A DNA stretch of 37,051 nt from Halorubrum halodurans. Its GTDB lineage: Archaea; Halobacteriota; Halobacteria; Halobacteriales; Haloferacaceae. Location: positions 1 through 37,051 of the forward strand of contig NZ_NHPJ01000107.1 in NCBI RefSeq assembly GCF_002252985.1, read 5' to 3'. The notes beneath the pieces are model-generated. The model was not told the DNA's origin. It was given only the letters and a program-made list of their open reading frames with translations, and did no database searches. The position numbers and the translations under genes were made by a program. Positions 17,114-24,352 of this stretch are shown piece by piece; the first letter of the stretch is position 1; each line of letters begins with the position of its first letter.

Positions 17114-18613
17114 TTAATCATCTAATGTCGGGGAAGACTCGTTATTGGTGTTGTTCTTTGGATTGTCTGACGATGCAATTGCCAGCTCCTCTGCGGCGCT
17201 CTCTGGTGCCTTCGTTAAATGACTCACGAGCACCAAACTAGTGATACTAACAGCGGCTGCCGGAACCAGTTCGTAGATGAGAGCACTAAGAGCGGGTATT
17301 TCGGCCCAAATAATTGTAGTAACTGTTCCGCTTACAAGACTCACAATAGCGCCCCACTTAGTTACACCCTCCCAGTAGAGGCTAATAATGAGGACTGGCC
17401 CAAAGCTCGCACCGAGTCCCGCCCACGCATACAGTACGAACCAGTATACTGCGCGCGCTTCCTGCATTGCAACGACGGCACCGAGAGCTCCAATACCCAA
17501 CACAACAATACGACCAATCCACACCATACGCTCTTGTGAGATGTCAGCTGAGAAGACCTCATTAAACAGGTCGTGAGAAACAGTCTGGGAAACGAGAATC
17601 ATCTGTGAGTCCGTCGTTGACATGATTGCTGAGAAGATCGCAGCAAGGACAATCCCTGCCGCGATGGGAATCATATAATCAGAGACGAGCATCGGGAATA
17701 CATATTCCGTGTTACTGAGATTTGGAAGAAGGACTCGACCGATCAGTCCCAGAAGATTCGATCCCGTCATGACGATAACCAGCCAAATCATTGCGATGAC
17801 GGTCGCGCCCTCCATACTCTTGTCACTTTTAGACCCCATGAACCGCTGTAGAATGTGAGGTTGTCCCGGCTCACCCAATCCTTGCGCAAGCAGCCCGATA
17901 ACAAAGCCAAACACGGCCGCTCCGGACTCACTTCCCATTGCAGAGAGGAGTTTTGGATCACTCTGTCCGACTTGATTTATAAATGGACTCCAGCCACCGA
18001 GCTGGAAAAAGATGAGATACAGAGGGAATACGACGAGTACAATCATCATTATGAAACCTTGGGCAACGTCAGTCCACACAACGCCCTTGAACCCGCCGAA
18101 CAGGGTGTAGAAAGTAGTGAAAGCGACCGCGATGAGTACACCAACCTGGTAGTTGACACTAAGTAGAACGTCGAACGCTTTACCGGCAGCAGTGAGTTGC
18201 GAGGCTACGTAGGCGGAGAAGAAGCAAACAATAATTACCGAAGAGAGGACCCGTAATATGTTAGAGTTGTCATTAAATCTCTCTTCAAGGTAATCTGGAA
18301 TTGAGATGGCGCCCTTTCTTGCCGTATATCTGCGGAGGCGTGGTCCCACAACGAGATAATTTATAGCGTACCCGATTGCAAAGCCAGGAAGCATCCACAT
18401 CGTTGAAATACCTGTTGAGTACGCGAACCCGGCTGCACCGATAAAGATCCATCCACTAGAGTCGCTTGCTCCAGCACTGAGCGCAGTCGCCACCGGTCCG
18501 AGGTCACGATCACTTAAGAAGTATCCCTCCTCGCTTGTCGACGAGAATCGTCCGGCGACTATGCCGATAAGGAATACGACGCCAAGGTAGATCGCAAATA
18601 TTTCAACCATCAT
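17114..18613 (-). CDS. Sodium/solute symporter (SSS family, PutP-like)
   Basis: 499 residues with about 13 hydrophobic segments. Family marks are LSAGASDSSGWIFIGAAGFA (Na+/substrate site, about 45-64), the GFKGVVWTDVAQGFIMM loop, GLLAQGLGEPGQPHILQRFM and IFSAIMSTTDSQMILVSQTV. These are the features of PutP-type Na+/proline symporters, but the substrate could be another organic solute or acid. The C-terminus is polar and Asn/Ser-rich. The start overlaps the stop of the small upstream gene by 4 nt (ATGA). GC content is clearly lower than the backbone, pointing to horizontal origin. It is paired with a decarboxylase-family enzyme and an IclR regulator, so it may import that enzyme's substrate. 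Confidence 0.9.
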   Translation of the reverse strand: MMVEIFAIYLGVVFLIGIVAGRFSSTSEEGYFLSDRDLGPVATALSAGASDSSGWIFIGAAGFAYSTGISTMWMLPGFAIGYAINYLVVGPRLRRYTARKGAISIPDYLEERFNDNSNILRVLSSVIIVCFFSAYVASQLTAAGKAFDVLLSVNYQVGVLIAVAFTTFYTLFGGFKGVVWTDVAQGFIMMIVLVVFPLYLIFFQLGGWSPFINQVGQSDPKLLSAMGSESGAAVFGFVIGLLAQGLGEPGQPHILQRFMGSKSDKSMEGATVIAMIWLVIVMTGSNLLGLIGRVLLPNLSNTEYVFPMLVSDYMIPIAAGIVLAAIFSAIMSTTDSQMILVSQTVSHDLFNEVFSADISQERMVWIGRIVVLGIGALGAVVAMQEARAVYWFVLYAWAGLGASFGPVLIISLYWEGVTKWGAIVSLVSGTVTTIIWAEIPALSALIYELVPAAAVSITSLVLVSHLTKAPESAAEELAIASSDNPKNNTNNESSPTLDD

Positions 18614-18759
18614 ACTGAACCACCTCCTTCGGAACGCGGAGAGTCAGCACTTGGCGTACCCTGACGAAGCCAGTACCAAGTGAACGTTCCGCCCAACATT
18701 ATGATGGGGACGCCAACATAGAGGAACCAACCGAGGAGCGGCATCGAGAACTCAGACAT
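18610..18759 (-). CDS. Symporter small accessory membrane protein
   Basis: 49 residues starting MSEFSMPLLGWFLYVGVPII. One hydrophobic helix (about 8-29) is followed by YWLRQG and a short polar tail. Small single-helix proteins of this kind often precede SSS symporter genes and are thought to act with them. The stop overlaps the symporter start (ATGA), and its own start overlaps the end of the decarboxylase-family gene by 8 nt, so all three are translationally coupled. A longer in-frame extension upstream is antisense-like and was rejected. Confidence 0.75.
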   Translation of the reverse strand: MSEFSMPLLGWFLYVGVPIIMLGGTFTWYWLRQGTPSADSPRSEGGGSV

Positions 18760-19483
18760 CGGTCGATTCTCCCTGGGTGAAGTCAGCGATAACTTCTCCA
18801 GTACCGAGAGAGAAGTCACCATAGGTAACCATACCACCGGTTACTTCGAATGGTTCTATTTCCTGTAGTGGATCGGTATCAGTTGAGTTCAGTGTGAGGT
18901 CCCCGGTCCCTGTCCTACGCTCACGGACACTATCCGCATCAAAGTCGGAACTGTCTCCCTCGAATGACATTTTCACGATTTGATTCACGTCGTAACCGGA
19001 TCCATCTGCGCTGGGAATCTGTTTGTTTTGGAGCCTTGGGAACAGCTGGGGCCGTGTTGGATTAACATCCGCATCCTTGAACGAGATCTCAAGAATGTCT
19101 GTTCCATTCCGCGAGATCGTTCCCCTGACAGCGTCATCCCGTTCAGTCAGAGTGACATCGGCCATCTTCTTAGGATAGCCCCAAATTTCGCGACCTGCCG
19201 CCACCGCACCATCGTCGTCCACATATTCGCAAAGCATGTGTGCACCATCGATATCATCGTAGCCTGCGCTGACAACAAGTCCACCTTCATGATATGGTGA
19301 AAGGCCCTCTACGTCGGGAGCAGAGAGTACGAATGCCTCGAACTCATTCGAGACATATTCGAGCGAAGGTGGGAGTAAACGCCGAATCGCGTCCTCATTA
19401 GCGTGGCCAAACAGACTGACCCGTTTGTATCCGGAGTACTCGTATGGTAGTTCTGGGTACAACGGCGCGTGTTGTGGTAACAT
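18752..19483 (-). CDS. Acetoacetate decarboxylase (ADC)-family protein
   Basis: 243 residues. The catalytic-lysine signature is present as AAGREIWGYPKKMADVTL (about 94-111), where the first or second Lys would form the Schiff base. Earlier motifs include RLLPPSLEYVSNEFEAFVLS and GAHMLCEYVDDDG. The C-terminal half is more divergent than in classical ADC, so the product may be another member of the superfamily acting on a different keto acid. A TATA box TTTATAAA at 19514-19521 lies 31-38 nt before the ATG. It is the first gene of the decarboxylase-accessory protein-symporter operon and is divergent from the IclR gene. Confidence 0.85.
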   Translation of the reverse strand: MLPQHAPLYPELPYEYSGYKRVSLFGHANEDAIRRLLPPSLEYVSNEFEAFVLSAPDVEGLSPYHEGGLVVSAGYDDIDGAHMLCEYVDDDGAVAAGREIWGYPKKMADVTLTERDDAVRGTISRNGTDILEISFKDADVNPTRPQLFPRLQNKQIPSADGSGYDVNQIVKMSFEGDSSDFDADSVRERRTGTGDLTLNSTDTDPLQEIEPFEVTGGMVTYGDFSLGTGEVIADFTQGESTDV

Positions 19484-19719
19484 AGTGCTACAGTGCCATC
19501 AAGAGAAGATTGGTTTATAAATATTTACCATATATAATAACTACTAATATGCCGAATTCATTAGTCATAGGGCTCAAAATACTCGATTTAGATTTGGATA
19601 TGTGTTATATATTTCCCCTGTGGCGAAAATCTGGCGCAAGTCGAATATTGCCTTTTCACAGAGTGGAATCTTTTTCGTCTCTCCCGAAAGTATATAGGGG
19701 AGTTGTCTGATCCTCGTAT
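19484..19719. promoter_or_regulatory. Divergent promoter region between ADC-family and iclR genes
   Basis: AT-rich 236-nt spacer. A minus-strand TATA box (TTTATAAA, 19514-19521) serves the ADC-family gene. A plus-strand TATA box (TATATA, 19691-19696) lies 24-29 nt before the iclR ATG, giving a leaderless transcript. IclR regulators usually bind such divergent spacers. No single long operator palindrome could be assigned by eye. Confidence 0.75.
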
Positions 19720-20487
19720 ATGACACGTTCCGACAGGGGGGTTCGTGCAACCACAATTTCACTCTCAATCCTCGATTACGTGGCTTGTGAAGATGGTGTA
19801 ACCCTGACAGAGATTGCAAACGAACTAGACATTGCCAACAGTACTGCCCATAACCATCTCTCTACACTTCTTGACCACCGAATACTGAGCAAGGATGGTC
19901 GAAAGTACCACCTAGGCGTTCGGCTCTTTCACTTCGGTGAATGCGCACGGACGTACGATCCCGTCTACGATTTAGCACGACAGACAATCTGGGATCTCGC
20001 TAAAACCACGAACAGTGAAGCGGACTTTCTCGTAGAAGATGGTGGCCGAATGATCTCGCTGTACGACGTCATGGAAAACAATGAGGAGACTGATTTTAAT
20101 GTTGGAGAGTACTACTACATGCACAGCTCTGCTACCGGTAAAGCGACACTTGCTACACTTCCAGAAGAACAAATTCACGAAATTCTTGATAACTGGGGAA
20201 TGCCAAAGCAGACGGAGAACACGATTACCAATCGAGAAAAGCTGTTTGAGGAGCTTGAAGAGATACGGGAACAAGGCTACGCAATCAACAATCAAGAAAT
20301 TACGGAGGGTCTATACTCAGTCGGGACGGTTGTTCGAGAACCAACTGGTGATCCACTCGGTGGGATCAGTATTGGAGGGCCGACGTACCGACTCAGCCAA
20401 GACACAATAGACCAAACGGTTAGGCCACTGTTGGATGCCGTTGAATTATTAGAATCGCGTATTGAGGCGGTTCGAACTGACCCATAA
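19720..20487 (+). CDS. IclR-family transcriptional regulator
   Basis: 255 residues. The N-terminal winged helix is clear: ATTISLSILDYVACEDGVTL, then TEIANELDIANSTAHNHLST (about 27-46) and a wing ending KYHLGVRLFHFGE. The C-terminal ligand-binding domain has MHSSATGKATLATLPEEQIH, EELEEIREQGYAINNQEITE and PLGGISIGGPTYRLS. IclR proteins sense small organic acids and control nearby catabolic genes, so the divergent ADC-symporter operon is the likely target. Its codon use is lower in GC than the backbone, matching its neighbours. Confidence 0.93.
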   Translation: MTRSDRGVRATTISLSILDYVACEDGVTLTEIANELDIANSTAHNHLSTLLDHRILSKDGRKYHLGVRLFHFGECARTYDPVYDLARQTIWDLAKTTNSEADFLVEDGGRMISLYDVMENNEETDFNVGEYYYMHSSATGKATLATLPEEQIHEILDNWGMPKQTENTITNREKLFEELEEIREQGYAINNQEITEGLYSVGTVVREPTGDPLGGISIGGPTYRLSQDTIDQTVRPLLDAVELLESRIEAVRTDP

Positions 20488-20560
20488 TATACAGCAACGG
20501 TAGTCCAGAGGGTAGCTCGAAGATATCAACTTAGTTCTAGTTGATCCCCCATGTACAATT

Positions 20561-20662
20561 GTGTTCTGTTGAATGCGATGGCGATAGGGGATCTCGACAG
20601 CTTCACTGAACGGAAGGTAGAGTGACCTGATCCTGACGTCCTCTGCGGATTCAACAGAGCAC
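20561..20662. mobile_element. MITE-like element or IS remnant
   Basis: 102 bp bounded by near-perfect terminal inverted repeats: GTGTTCTGTTGAAT at 20561-20574 and ATTCAACAGAGCAC at 20649-20662 (13 of 14 positions pair). The interior has no coding frame. The right end abuts the stop codon region of the decayed integrase. No clear target-site duplication is visible. The ends look like those of a haloarchaeal insertion sequence, but the family cannot be named from sequence alone. Confidence 0.6.
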
Positions 20663-20663
20663 T

Positions 20664-20975
20664 TCAGACGCGGTCGATGTGGTCGTAGACGCGTTCAGTC
20701 GTTTGGATGCTCGCGTGTCTGAGCCGGTTCCGCACGTCGTAGAACGTGTTTCCTTCCTCGACGTTGAGCATCCGGTACGCGACGCTGTGCCGCAGCGTGT
20801 GCGGTGTCACGTCTCCGGGGCTTCCTCGGTGAGCGATCGGTCGGGTAGCCCTTCTGGAGGGCGGTCGGCAGCGCGATCACGCCGATGTCGAGGTCGTTCG
20901 ATTCGACGAATCCTTTTCGAGCACCCGCAGCGCTCGCTCTCCGATTTCAACGCTATCGATGTCGAGCTGTTCGCT
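20664..20975 (-). pseudogene. Decayed tyrosine recombinase (integrase) remnant
   Basis: The segment 20664-20825 is nearly identical to the 3' end of the intact integrase at 22272-22883. It would encode the HTLRHSVAYRMLNVEEGNTF region through RLRHASIQTTERVYDHIDRV, including the His-x-x-Arg and Tyr catalytic parts. About 190 bp corresponding to the middle of the gene are deleted. Homology then resumes (the counterpart of VIALPADLQKDYPTDRS), and further upstream it is frame-shifted and diverged. It is a dead paralogue left by an earlier integration or by recombination. Repeat copy B starts just upstream. Confidence 0.85.
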
Positions 20976-20987
20976 CGCTTTAGCTGC

Positions 20988-21144
20988 TGACGGGCGAACT
21001 CGTCTTCACTACCGTTCCACAGTCGATCGTGACGTGGTGGGGGTCCCCCCCTGTGATTTCACTTCCACACACGCGCGTGCGTAAGGGTCCAACGGCGAGA
21101 GAAATCGATATCTCGAGCGAACGACCGTCAAGTTCCGAAAAAAC
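20988..21144. repeat. Long direct repeat, copy B
   Basis: Second copy of the repeat at 16826-16980, same orientation, with the 40-nt identical core at 21031-21070. It sits directly upstream of the integrase remnant, as copy A sits directly upstream of the GIY-YIG gene. The two copies are 4,162 bp apart and enclose the symporter/ADC/IclR cargo, the MITE-like element and the integrase remnant. Confidence 0.85.
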
Positions 21145-21227
21145 GCACTTCCGCTCACAAAAGACGCCTCACGACGAGTGAACCGTCGGTTCGCGGCTCG
21201 CGAGCGATTCGAACGACCGAACTGGAG

Positions 21228-21374
21228 CTACGCGGATCCGTCGCGGAACCGATCGATCGGCACGTCGGCGATCTCGTCGTCGTCGTCGTCACCACCGACT
21301 AGAAGCGTCCCCTCGACGTGCTCGGCGGTCGCCAGCGCGACCGTCGAAGTGGTATCACCGGGAAGAGAGCGGTC
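21228..21374 (-). pseudogene. C-terminal remnant of a VapC-like PIN-domain toxin
   Basis: After the stop codon of the neighbouring regulator the frame reads DTTSTVALATAEHVEGTLLV, then a run of Asp and IADVPIDRFRDGSA before TAG at 21228-21230. The ATAxxxxxTLLVGxDDDxD layout is typical of the last third of haloarchaeal PIN toxins. The start, the N-terminal catalytic Asp and the middle of the domain are missing, and no antitoxin gene accompanies it. Identification rests on a short fragment. Confidence 0.55.
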
Positions 21375-21836
21375 TCACGCCGTCGCGGGCTCCTCTCCCG
21401 TGTCGATCGCGGTGAGTTCCACGTCGAGGTGGATGCGCTCGTACGGGAGGTACGGACGCTTCGAGCGGTCGTCGTCCTCCACGATGAACACGATGCCGTA
21501 GTCTGCCAGCAGCGTGACGTCGTCGTGAACCGTCCGGTAGTCACGCTCGAGCGTCTCGGCGAGCGCGCTGATACTCTCGGCGGCACCGTCAGTGTTCATC
21601 AGCGTCCGGAGGATCTCGATCCGCCGGTCGGTGAGGATCTTCCGCAGCTCGCCGACCGTCGCGAACGACACCACCGCTGGCTGTTCCTCCCCGTCGGCCG
21701 CCGCATCGATCGCCGCGATCGTGTCCTCGAACGCCTCGTCGAACGATTCGACGGTGATACGGAGGACGTCGGGGTGCGGCCGGTCGCGAGGGTCGCTGTA
21801 CTTGTCGGGCCAGCCGTCGTAGTCGGATTCAGTCAT
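21375..21836 (-). CDS. HTH DNA-binding protein, HVO_A0114-like; probable antitoxin of TumE pair
   Basis: 153 residues. The central winged-helix segment reads ILTDRRIEILRTLMNTDGAA, then ESISALAETLERDYRTVHDD and VTLLADYGIVFIVEDD, a HTH of the type used by HVO_A0114-like regulators. The N-terminal part (ITVESFDEAFEDTIAAIDAA) probably serves partner binding. Its start overlaps the end of the toxin-like gene by 8 nt. In haloarchaea this regulator family commonly sits beside TumE-type proteins. Antitoxin and autoregulator roles are inferred from the pairing. Confidence 0.72.
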   Translation of the reverse strand: MTESDYDGWPDKYSDPRDRPHPDVLRITVESFDEAFEDTIAAIDAAADGEEQPAVVSFATVGELRKILTDRRIEILRTLMNTDGAAESISALAETLERDYRTVHDDVTLLADYGIVFIVEDDDRSKRPYLPYERIHLDVELTAIDTGEEPATA

Positions 21837-22131
21837 GGGTGTTCTCCGTGTCCGTGAGCGTCGCGATCTCGTTCAGGAACCGGGTCACGTGAGCCGCAAT
21901 TCCGTGAAACTCGATCTCGGTGTCATCGCCGAACCGGACGTGCCGGTGATGCCAGCCGAGATCGTCATCGTCGTGTGCGTCGTCGTACCGGAGCAGTTCG
22001 CCGGTCTCGGGGTGGTAGTACTGAAACCGGTAGAACCACCCGTCCGGGTAGTCGTCGTCGCGGATCGCGAATATCTCCACGCGTCCACCAGGGACGGCGC
22101 GGTTCAACTCGATCGGACGATGACCCGGCAT
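21829..22131 (-). CDS. TumE-family (DUF6516-like) putative toxin
   Basis: 100 residues, beta-rich and histidine-rich: VEIFAIRDDDYPDGWFYRFQ, then YYHPETGELLRYDDAHDDDD and LGWHHRHVRFGDDTEIEFHG. The order polar strands - RYDN-like segment - HHRH - short helix at the C-terminus (VTRFLNEIATL) is that of TumE/DUF6516 toxins. It is followed by an overlapping HTH gene, the usual toxin-antitoxin layout. Activity is not known from sequence. The ATG at 22131 is supported by the promoter repeat just upstream. Confidence 0.68.
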   Translation of the reverse strand: MPGHRPIELNRAVPGGRVEIFAIRDDDYPDGWFYRFQYYHPETGELLRYDDAHDDDDLGWHHRHVRFGDDTEIEFHGIAAHVTRFLNEIATLTDTENTHD

Positions 22132-22137
22132 CTCGCT

Positions 22138-22157
22138 GTACTATGACCTATGACCCA
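22138..22157. promoter_or_regulatory. Tandem TATGACC repeat upstream of the TumE-like operon (putative operator)
   Basis: TATGACC occurs twice head to tail at 22142-22148 and 22149-22155, about 11 nt before the toxin-gene start. A 7-bp tandem in the core promoter is a plausible binding site for the HTH antitoxin. No other copy was seen nearby. Confidence 0.45.
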
Positions 22158-22217
22158 ATAGAACATAAGTCTACTGACGAACGACGACGACCATGACGAC
22201 GAGTAATCAGTGATCGT

Positions 22218-22240
22218 CTTCCGAGAGGACTTCTCGGAAG
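22218..22240. terminator. Stem-loop downstream of the integrase gene
   Basis: A perfect 9-bp inverted repeat (CTTCCGAGA ... TCTCGGAAG) with a 5-nt loop lies about 30 nt past the integrase stop codon. It may end integrase transcription or separate it from the toxin-antitoxin operon. It lacks a T-run, so the terminator call is tentative. Confidence 0.4.
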
Positions 22241-22271
22241 AACTGGAACCAGACCCGGATACAGCTCCTCT

Positions 22272-22883
22272 TCAGACGCGGTCGATGTGGTCGTAGACGC
22301 GTTCGGTCGTCTGAATGCTCGCGTGTCTGAGCCGGTTCCGCACGTCGTAGAACGTGTTCCCCTCCTCGACGTTGAGCATCCGATACGCGACGCTGTGCCG
22401 CAGCGTGTGCGGCGTCACGTCTTCGGGGCCTCCTCGCCCGGTGAGCGTCAGCGGACGCACGTCGGCGGCGACAGCCGCGTCTCTCACGACGTTCCGAACC
22501 GACTCGGTCGACATCCGGTCGGCCTGCCGTGACGGCCACAGCGCCGCCGTCTCCTTCCACCGGCTCGCGAGGTACATTCGAAGCGTCCGCACGGTCTCGT
22601 CGGCCAGCTCGATCTCGGTGTAGCTCGGCGACCGGTCGGTCGGGTAGTCTTTCTGGAGGTCCGCCGGCAACGCGATCACGCTATCGTCGAGATCGAGGTG
22701 GTCGTCGACGTCAAGCGCGATCGCCTCGCTCACGCGAAGCCCCGTATCGTACAACGTCGCGATCAGTGCGTCGTTCCGGGCGGCGAGGTACGTCGCGCTC
22801 GTCTCGACGGTCGCGCTCCGCATCTCGTCGACCTGGTCCGGCTTCAGCCAGACCGTCGCCTTCTCCTGAGTTTGGGTTTCCAT
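22272..22883 (-). CDS. Tyrosine recombinase / integrase
   Basis: 203 residues, short for the family. The catalytic residues are all present: Arg50 in TGLRVSEAIALDVD, His159 and Arg162 in HTLRHS, His187 in RLRHAS, and Tyr197 in TTERVYDH. The N-terminal SAM-like arm-binding domain is very short or absent, as in many haloarchaeal element-encoded recombinases. A TATA box TTATAA at 22911-22916 lies about 30 nt before the ATG, so the mRNA is probably leaderless. It should catalyse site-specific integration or excision of the element next to it. A decayed paralogue lies at 20664-20975. Confidence 0.92.
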   Translation of the reverse strand: METQTQEKATVWLKPDQVDEMRSATVETSATYLAARNDALIATLYDTGLRVSEAIALDVDDHLDLDDSVIALPADLQKDYPTDRSPSYTEIELADETVRTLRMYLASRWKETAALWPSRQADRMSTESVRNVVRDAAVAADVRPLTLTGRGGPEDVTPHTLRHSVAYRMLNVEEGNTFYDVRNRLRHASIQTTERVYDHIDRV

Positions 22884-22939
22884 AGTTCCGTGTCTTTCGC
22901 GGTGGGTCGTTTATAAGTGATACAGCGAAGGGAAGCCGC

Positions 22940-22973
22940 GAGTTTGGGATTCAATACAGAGAATCCCAAGCTC
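22940..22973. repeat. 13-bp inverted repeat upstream of the integrase
   Basis: GAGTTTGGGATTC at 22940-22952 and GAATCCCAAGCTC at 22961-22973 pair at 12 of 13 positions plus one G-T wobble, around an 8-nt loop. The hairpin lies just upstream of the integrase TATA box and downstream of the methyltransferase gene. It could be a terminator for the long operon, an operator for the integrase, or a recombination core. Confidence 0.6.
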
Positions 22974-23108
22974 GTCTGAGGCGTTGTCACACCCTCCGGA
23001 GCCTCGTGAACTGCCTCGTCTGTGTCCACGGTCGAACACGTGCCGCCCCACCTCCGTAAGCCCAAATCGTCGCACCGAGCAGGTGTTCACGGGCGATCGG
23101 AGCCGGCA

Positions 23109-23816
23109 TCAGAGCGTCACCTGTCCGATCCGCTGCTGTTCGAGACGCTCGCGAGCTTGGTCGACGGCGTCCGGATTAGCGTCGACGCCCCAATAGTCGA
23201 GATCGCGTTCCGCGGCGATCGCGGCTCCTGGGCCACTCCCGCAGAACGGTTCGAGCAGGCGCTCTCCTTCTTCGAGGACTGGTGGACAGAGTAGCTGCCG
23301 GTAGAGTTTGACCGGCTTCGCCGTCGGGTAGTCGTTGGTCGACGGCGTCCCGTCATGCTTCATCGCCCGGAACACGGTTCCTCGATTCTTGACGTACCGC
23401 TCGGTCTCGCCGTTCGTCGCCGCGATGATCGGGTAGTGCTGAACCCGGTGGTACGTTCCCATCCCGAACTTCTCACGGTCCCACACCAACGTTCGCCGGT
23501 ATGTAAACGGCGAGTCCTCCACGAGCCGGCGGAACTCCGGGCTCGTCTCGTCGTCGGCAAACACGAACACCCACGCACCGTCGACCAACGACTCCGCCAG
23601 CTCGGCGAGCACGTCCGCGAGTCGCTCGTGGTCTTCGGTCCGGTAGGCATCGAAGCCGTGATCACCGTCGTTCCCGAACCGGCCCGTTCCATTCTGTGCC
23701 TCGAACTTCCACGGATAATCGACGATCGCCGCGTGGCCAGCGTCCTCCTCGAGGGAAGCGAGCGCGTCGAACGCGTTACCATGAACGATAGAGTCCGACG
23801 GCAGCTTATTCGCCAT
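23109..23816 (-). CDS. DNA methyltransferase (adenine-N6 / cytosine-N4 type)
   Basis: 235 residues. The catalytic motif IV is IVDYPWKF (Asp33-Tyr-Pro-Trp36), a variant of DPPY/W, and it precedes the AdoMet motif I (LLEPFCGSGPG, about 187-197), which is the beta-class order. TAKPVKLYRQLL before motif I is also typical. The ATG at 23816 follows a strong Shine-Dalgarno-like GGAGGA. An in-frame start at 23930 overlaps the upstream stop (ATGA) and would add 38 residues, so the true start is open. No cognate restriction enzyme is adjacent, although an HNH gene lies in the same operon. The target sequence is unknown. Confidence 0.85.
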   Translation of the reverse strand: MANKLPSDSIVHGNAFDALASLEEDAGHAAIVDYPWKFEAQNGTGRFGNDGDHGFDAYRTEDHERLADVLAELAESLVDGAWVFVFADDETSPEFRRLVEDSPFTYRRTLVWDREKFGMGTYHRVQHYPIIAATNGETERYVKNRGTVFRAMKHDGTPSTNDYPTAKPVKLYRQLLCPPVLEEGERLLEPFCGSGPGAAIAAERDLDYWGVDANPDAVDQARERLEQQRIGQVTL

Positions 23817-23926
23817 CGTAGTCCTCCGGTGTGTTCGGAACTCCCGGCGGAACCGGGCGGATCCCACCGCAACCGTCGTGACTCTCTCCGTCGCGAGGGT
23901 CGCAATGGGGCCCGTCTCCAGCTCGA

Positions 23927-24352
23927 TCATTCATTGTTGAGACCCCCGTACCGCCGGCTCAGACGGTCGAGTTCGTCCATTAACTCCGCTGTCTCGGAGA
24001 GATTCAGGCCCGAGAGTTCGGATAGAAGACGCTCGACGGGGCGATCAGCGCGATCGTCGGCGAGTTGGTCGACGGCGTCGAACATCGCCTCAATGTCGCG
24101 TTTTGCGAGCCCGCTGTTCCGGCCGTAGATGAGATCCCGAGCGTCCGCGTCGGACAGCCCGGTTTCCCGCAATCGTTCGAGGTCCTGAGACAGCGTCTCG
24201 ACGGCCTCGGCCGCCGTTGCGAGCGACTCCAGCCGCTCCACGAACTCCGTCGTGTCCATCGTCGTCAGTTCGTCAACGACGATCTCGTCGGGATGGTCTT
24301 CGGGCTCCTCAACGAAAATCCGGTCGAGCGGGTTGTTGTCAGTGTCAGTCAT
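23927..24352 (-). CDS. Hypothetical acidic helical protein
   Basis: 141 residues, predicted almost entirely helical: FVERLESLATAAEAVETLSQ, DLERLRETGLSDADARDLIY and ELMDELDRLSRRYGGLNNE. The segment TGLSDADARDLIYGRN looks like a small helix-hairpin. It is not assigned to a family. The start overlaps the end of the zinc-ribbon gene upstream by 4 nt, and the end overlaps the alternative methyltransferase start, so it is part of the same operon. It could be a structural or DNA-partner protein of the element. Confidence 0.7.
   Translation of the reverse strand: MTDTDNNPLDRIFVEEPEDHPDEIVVDELTTMDTTEFVERLESLATAAEAVETLSQDLERLRETGLSDADARDLIYGRNSGLAKRDIEAMFDAVDQLADDRADRPVERLLSELSGLNLSETAELMDELDRLSRRYGGLNNE

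Noticed and set aside
22844..23065. A 73-codon minus-strand ORF between the methyltransferase and the integrase
   Set aside because: It crosses the integrase TATA box, the hairpin and the integrase start, and its product has no domain; probably not coding.
15395..23100. A duplicated 3' end of tRNA-Lys as the second attachment site
   Set aside because: Searched by eye for CGGGCGCGATTTGAAC and parts of it; only weak partial matches were seen, so no att site is claimed.
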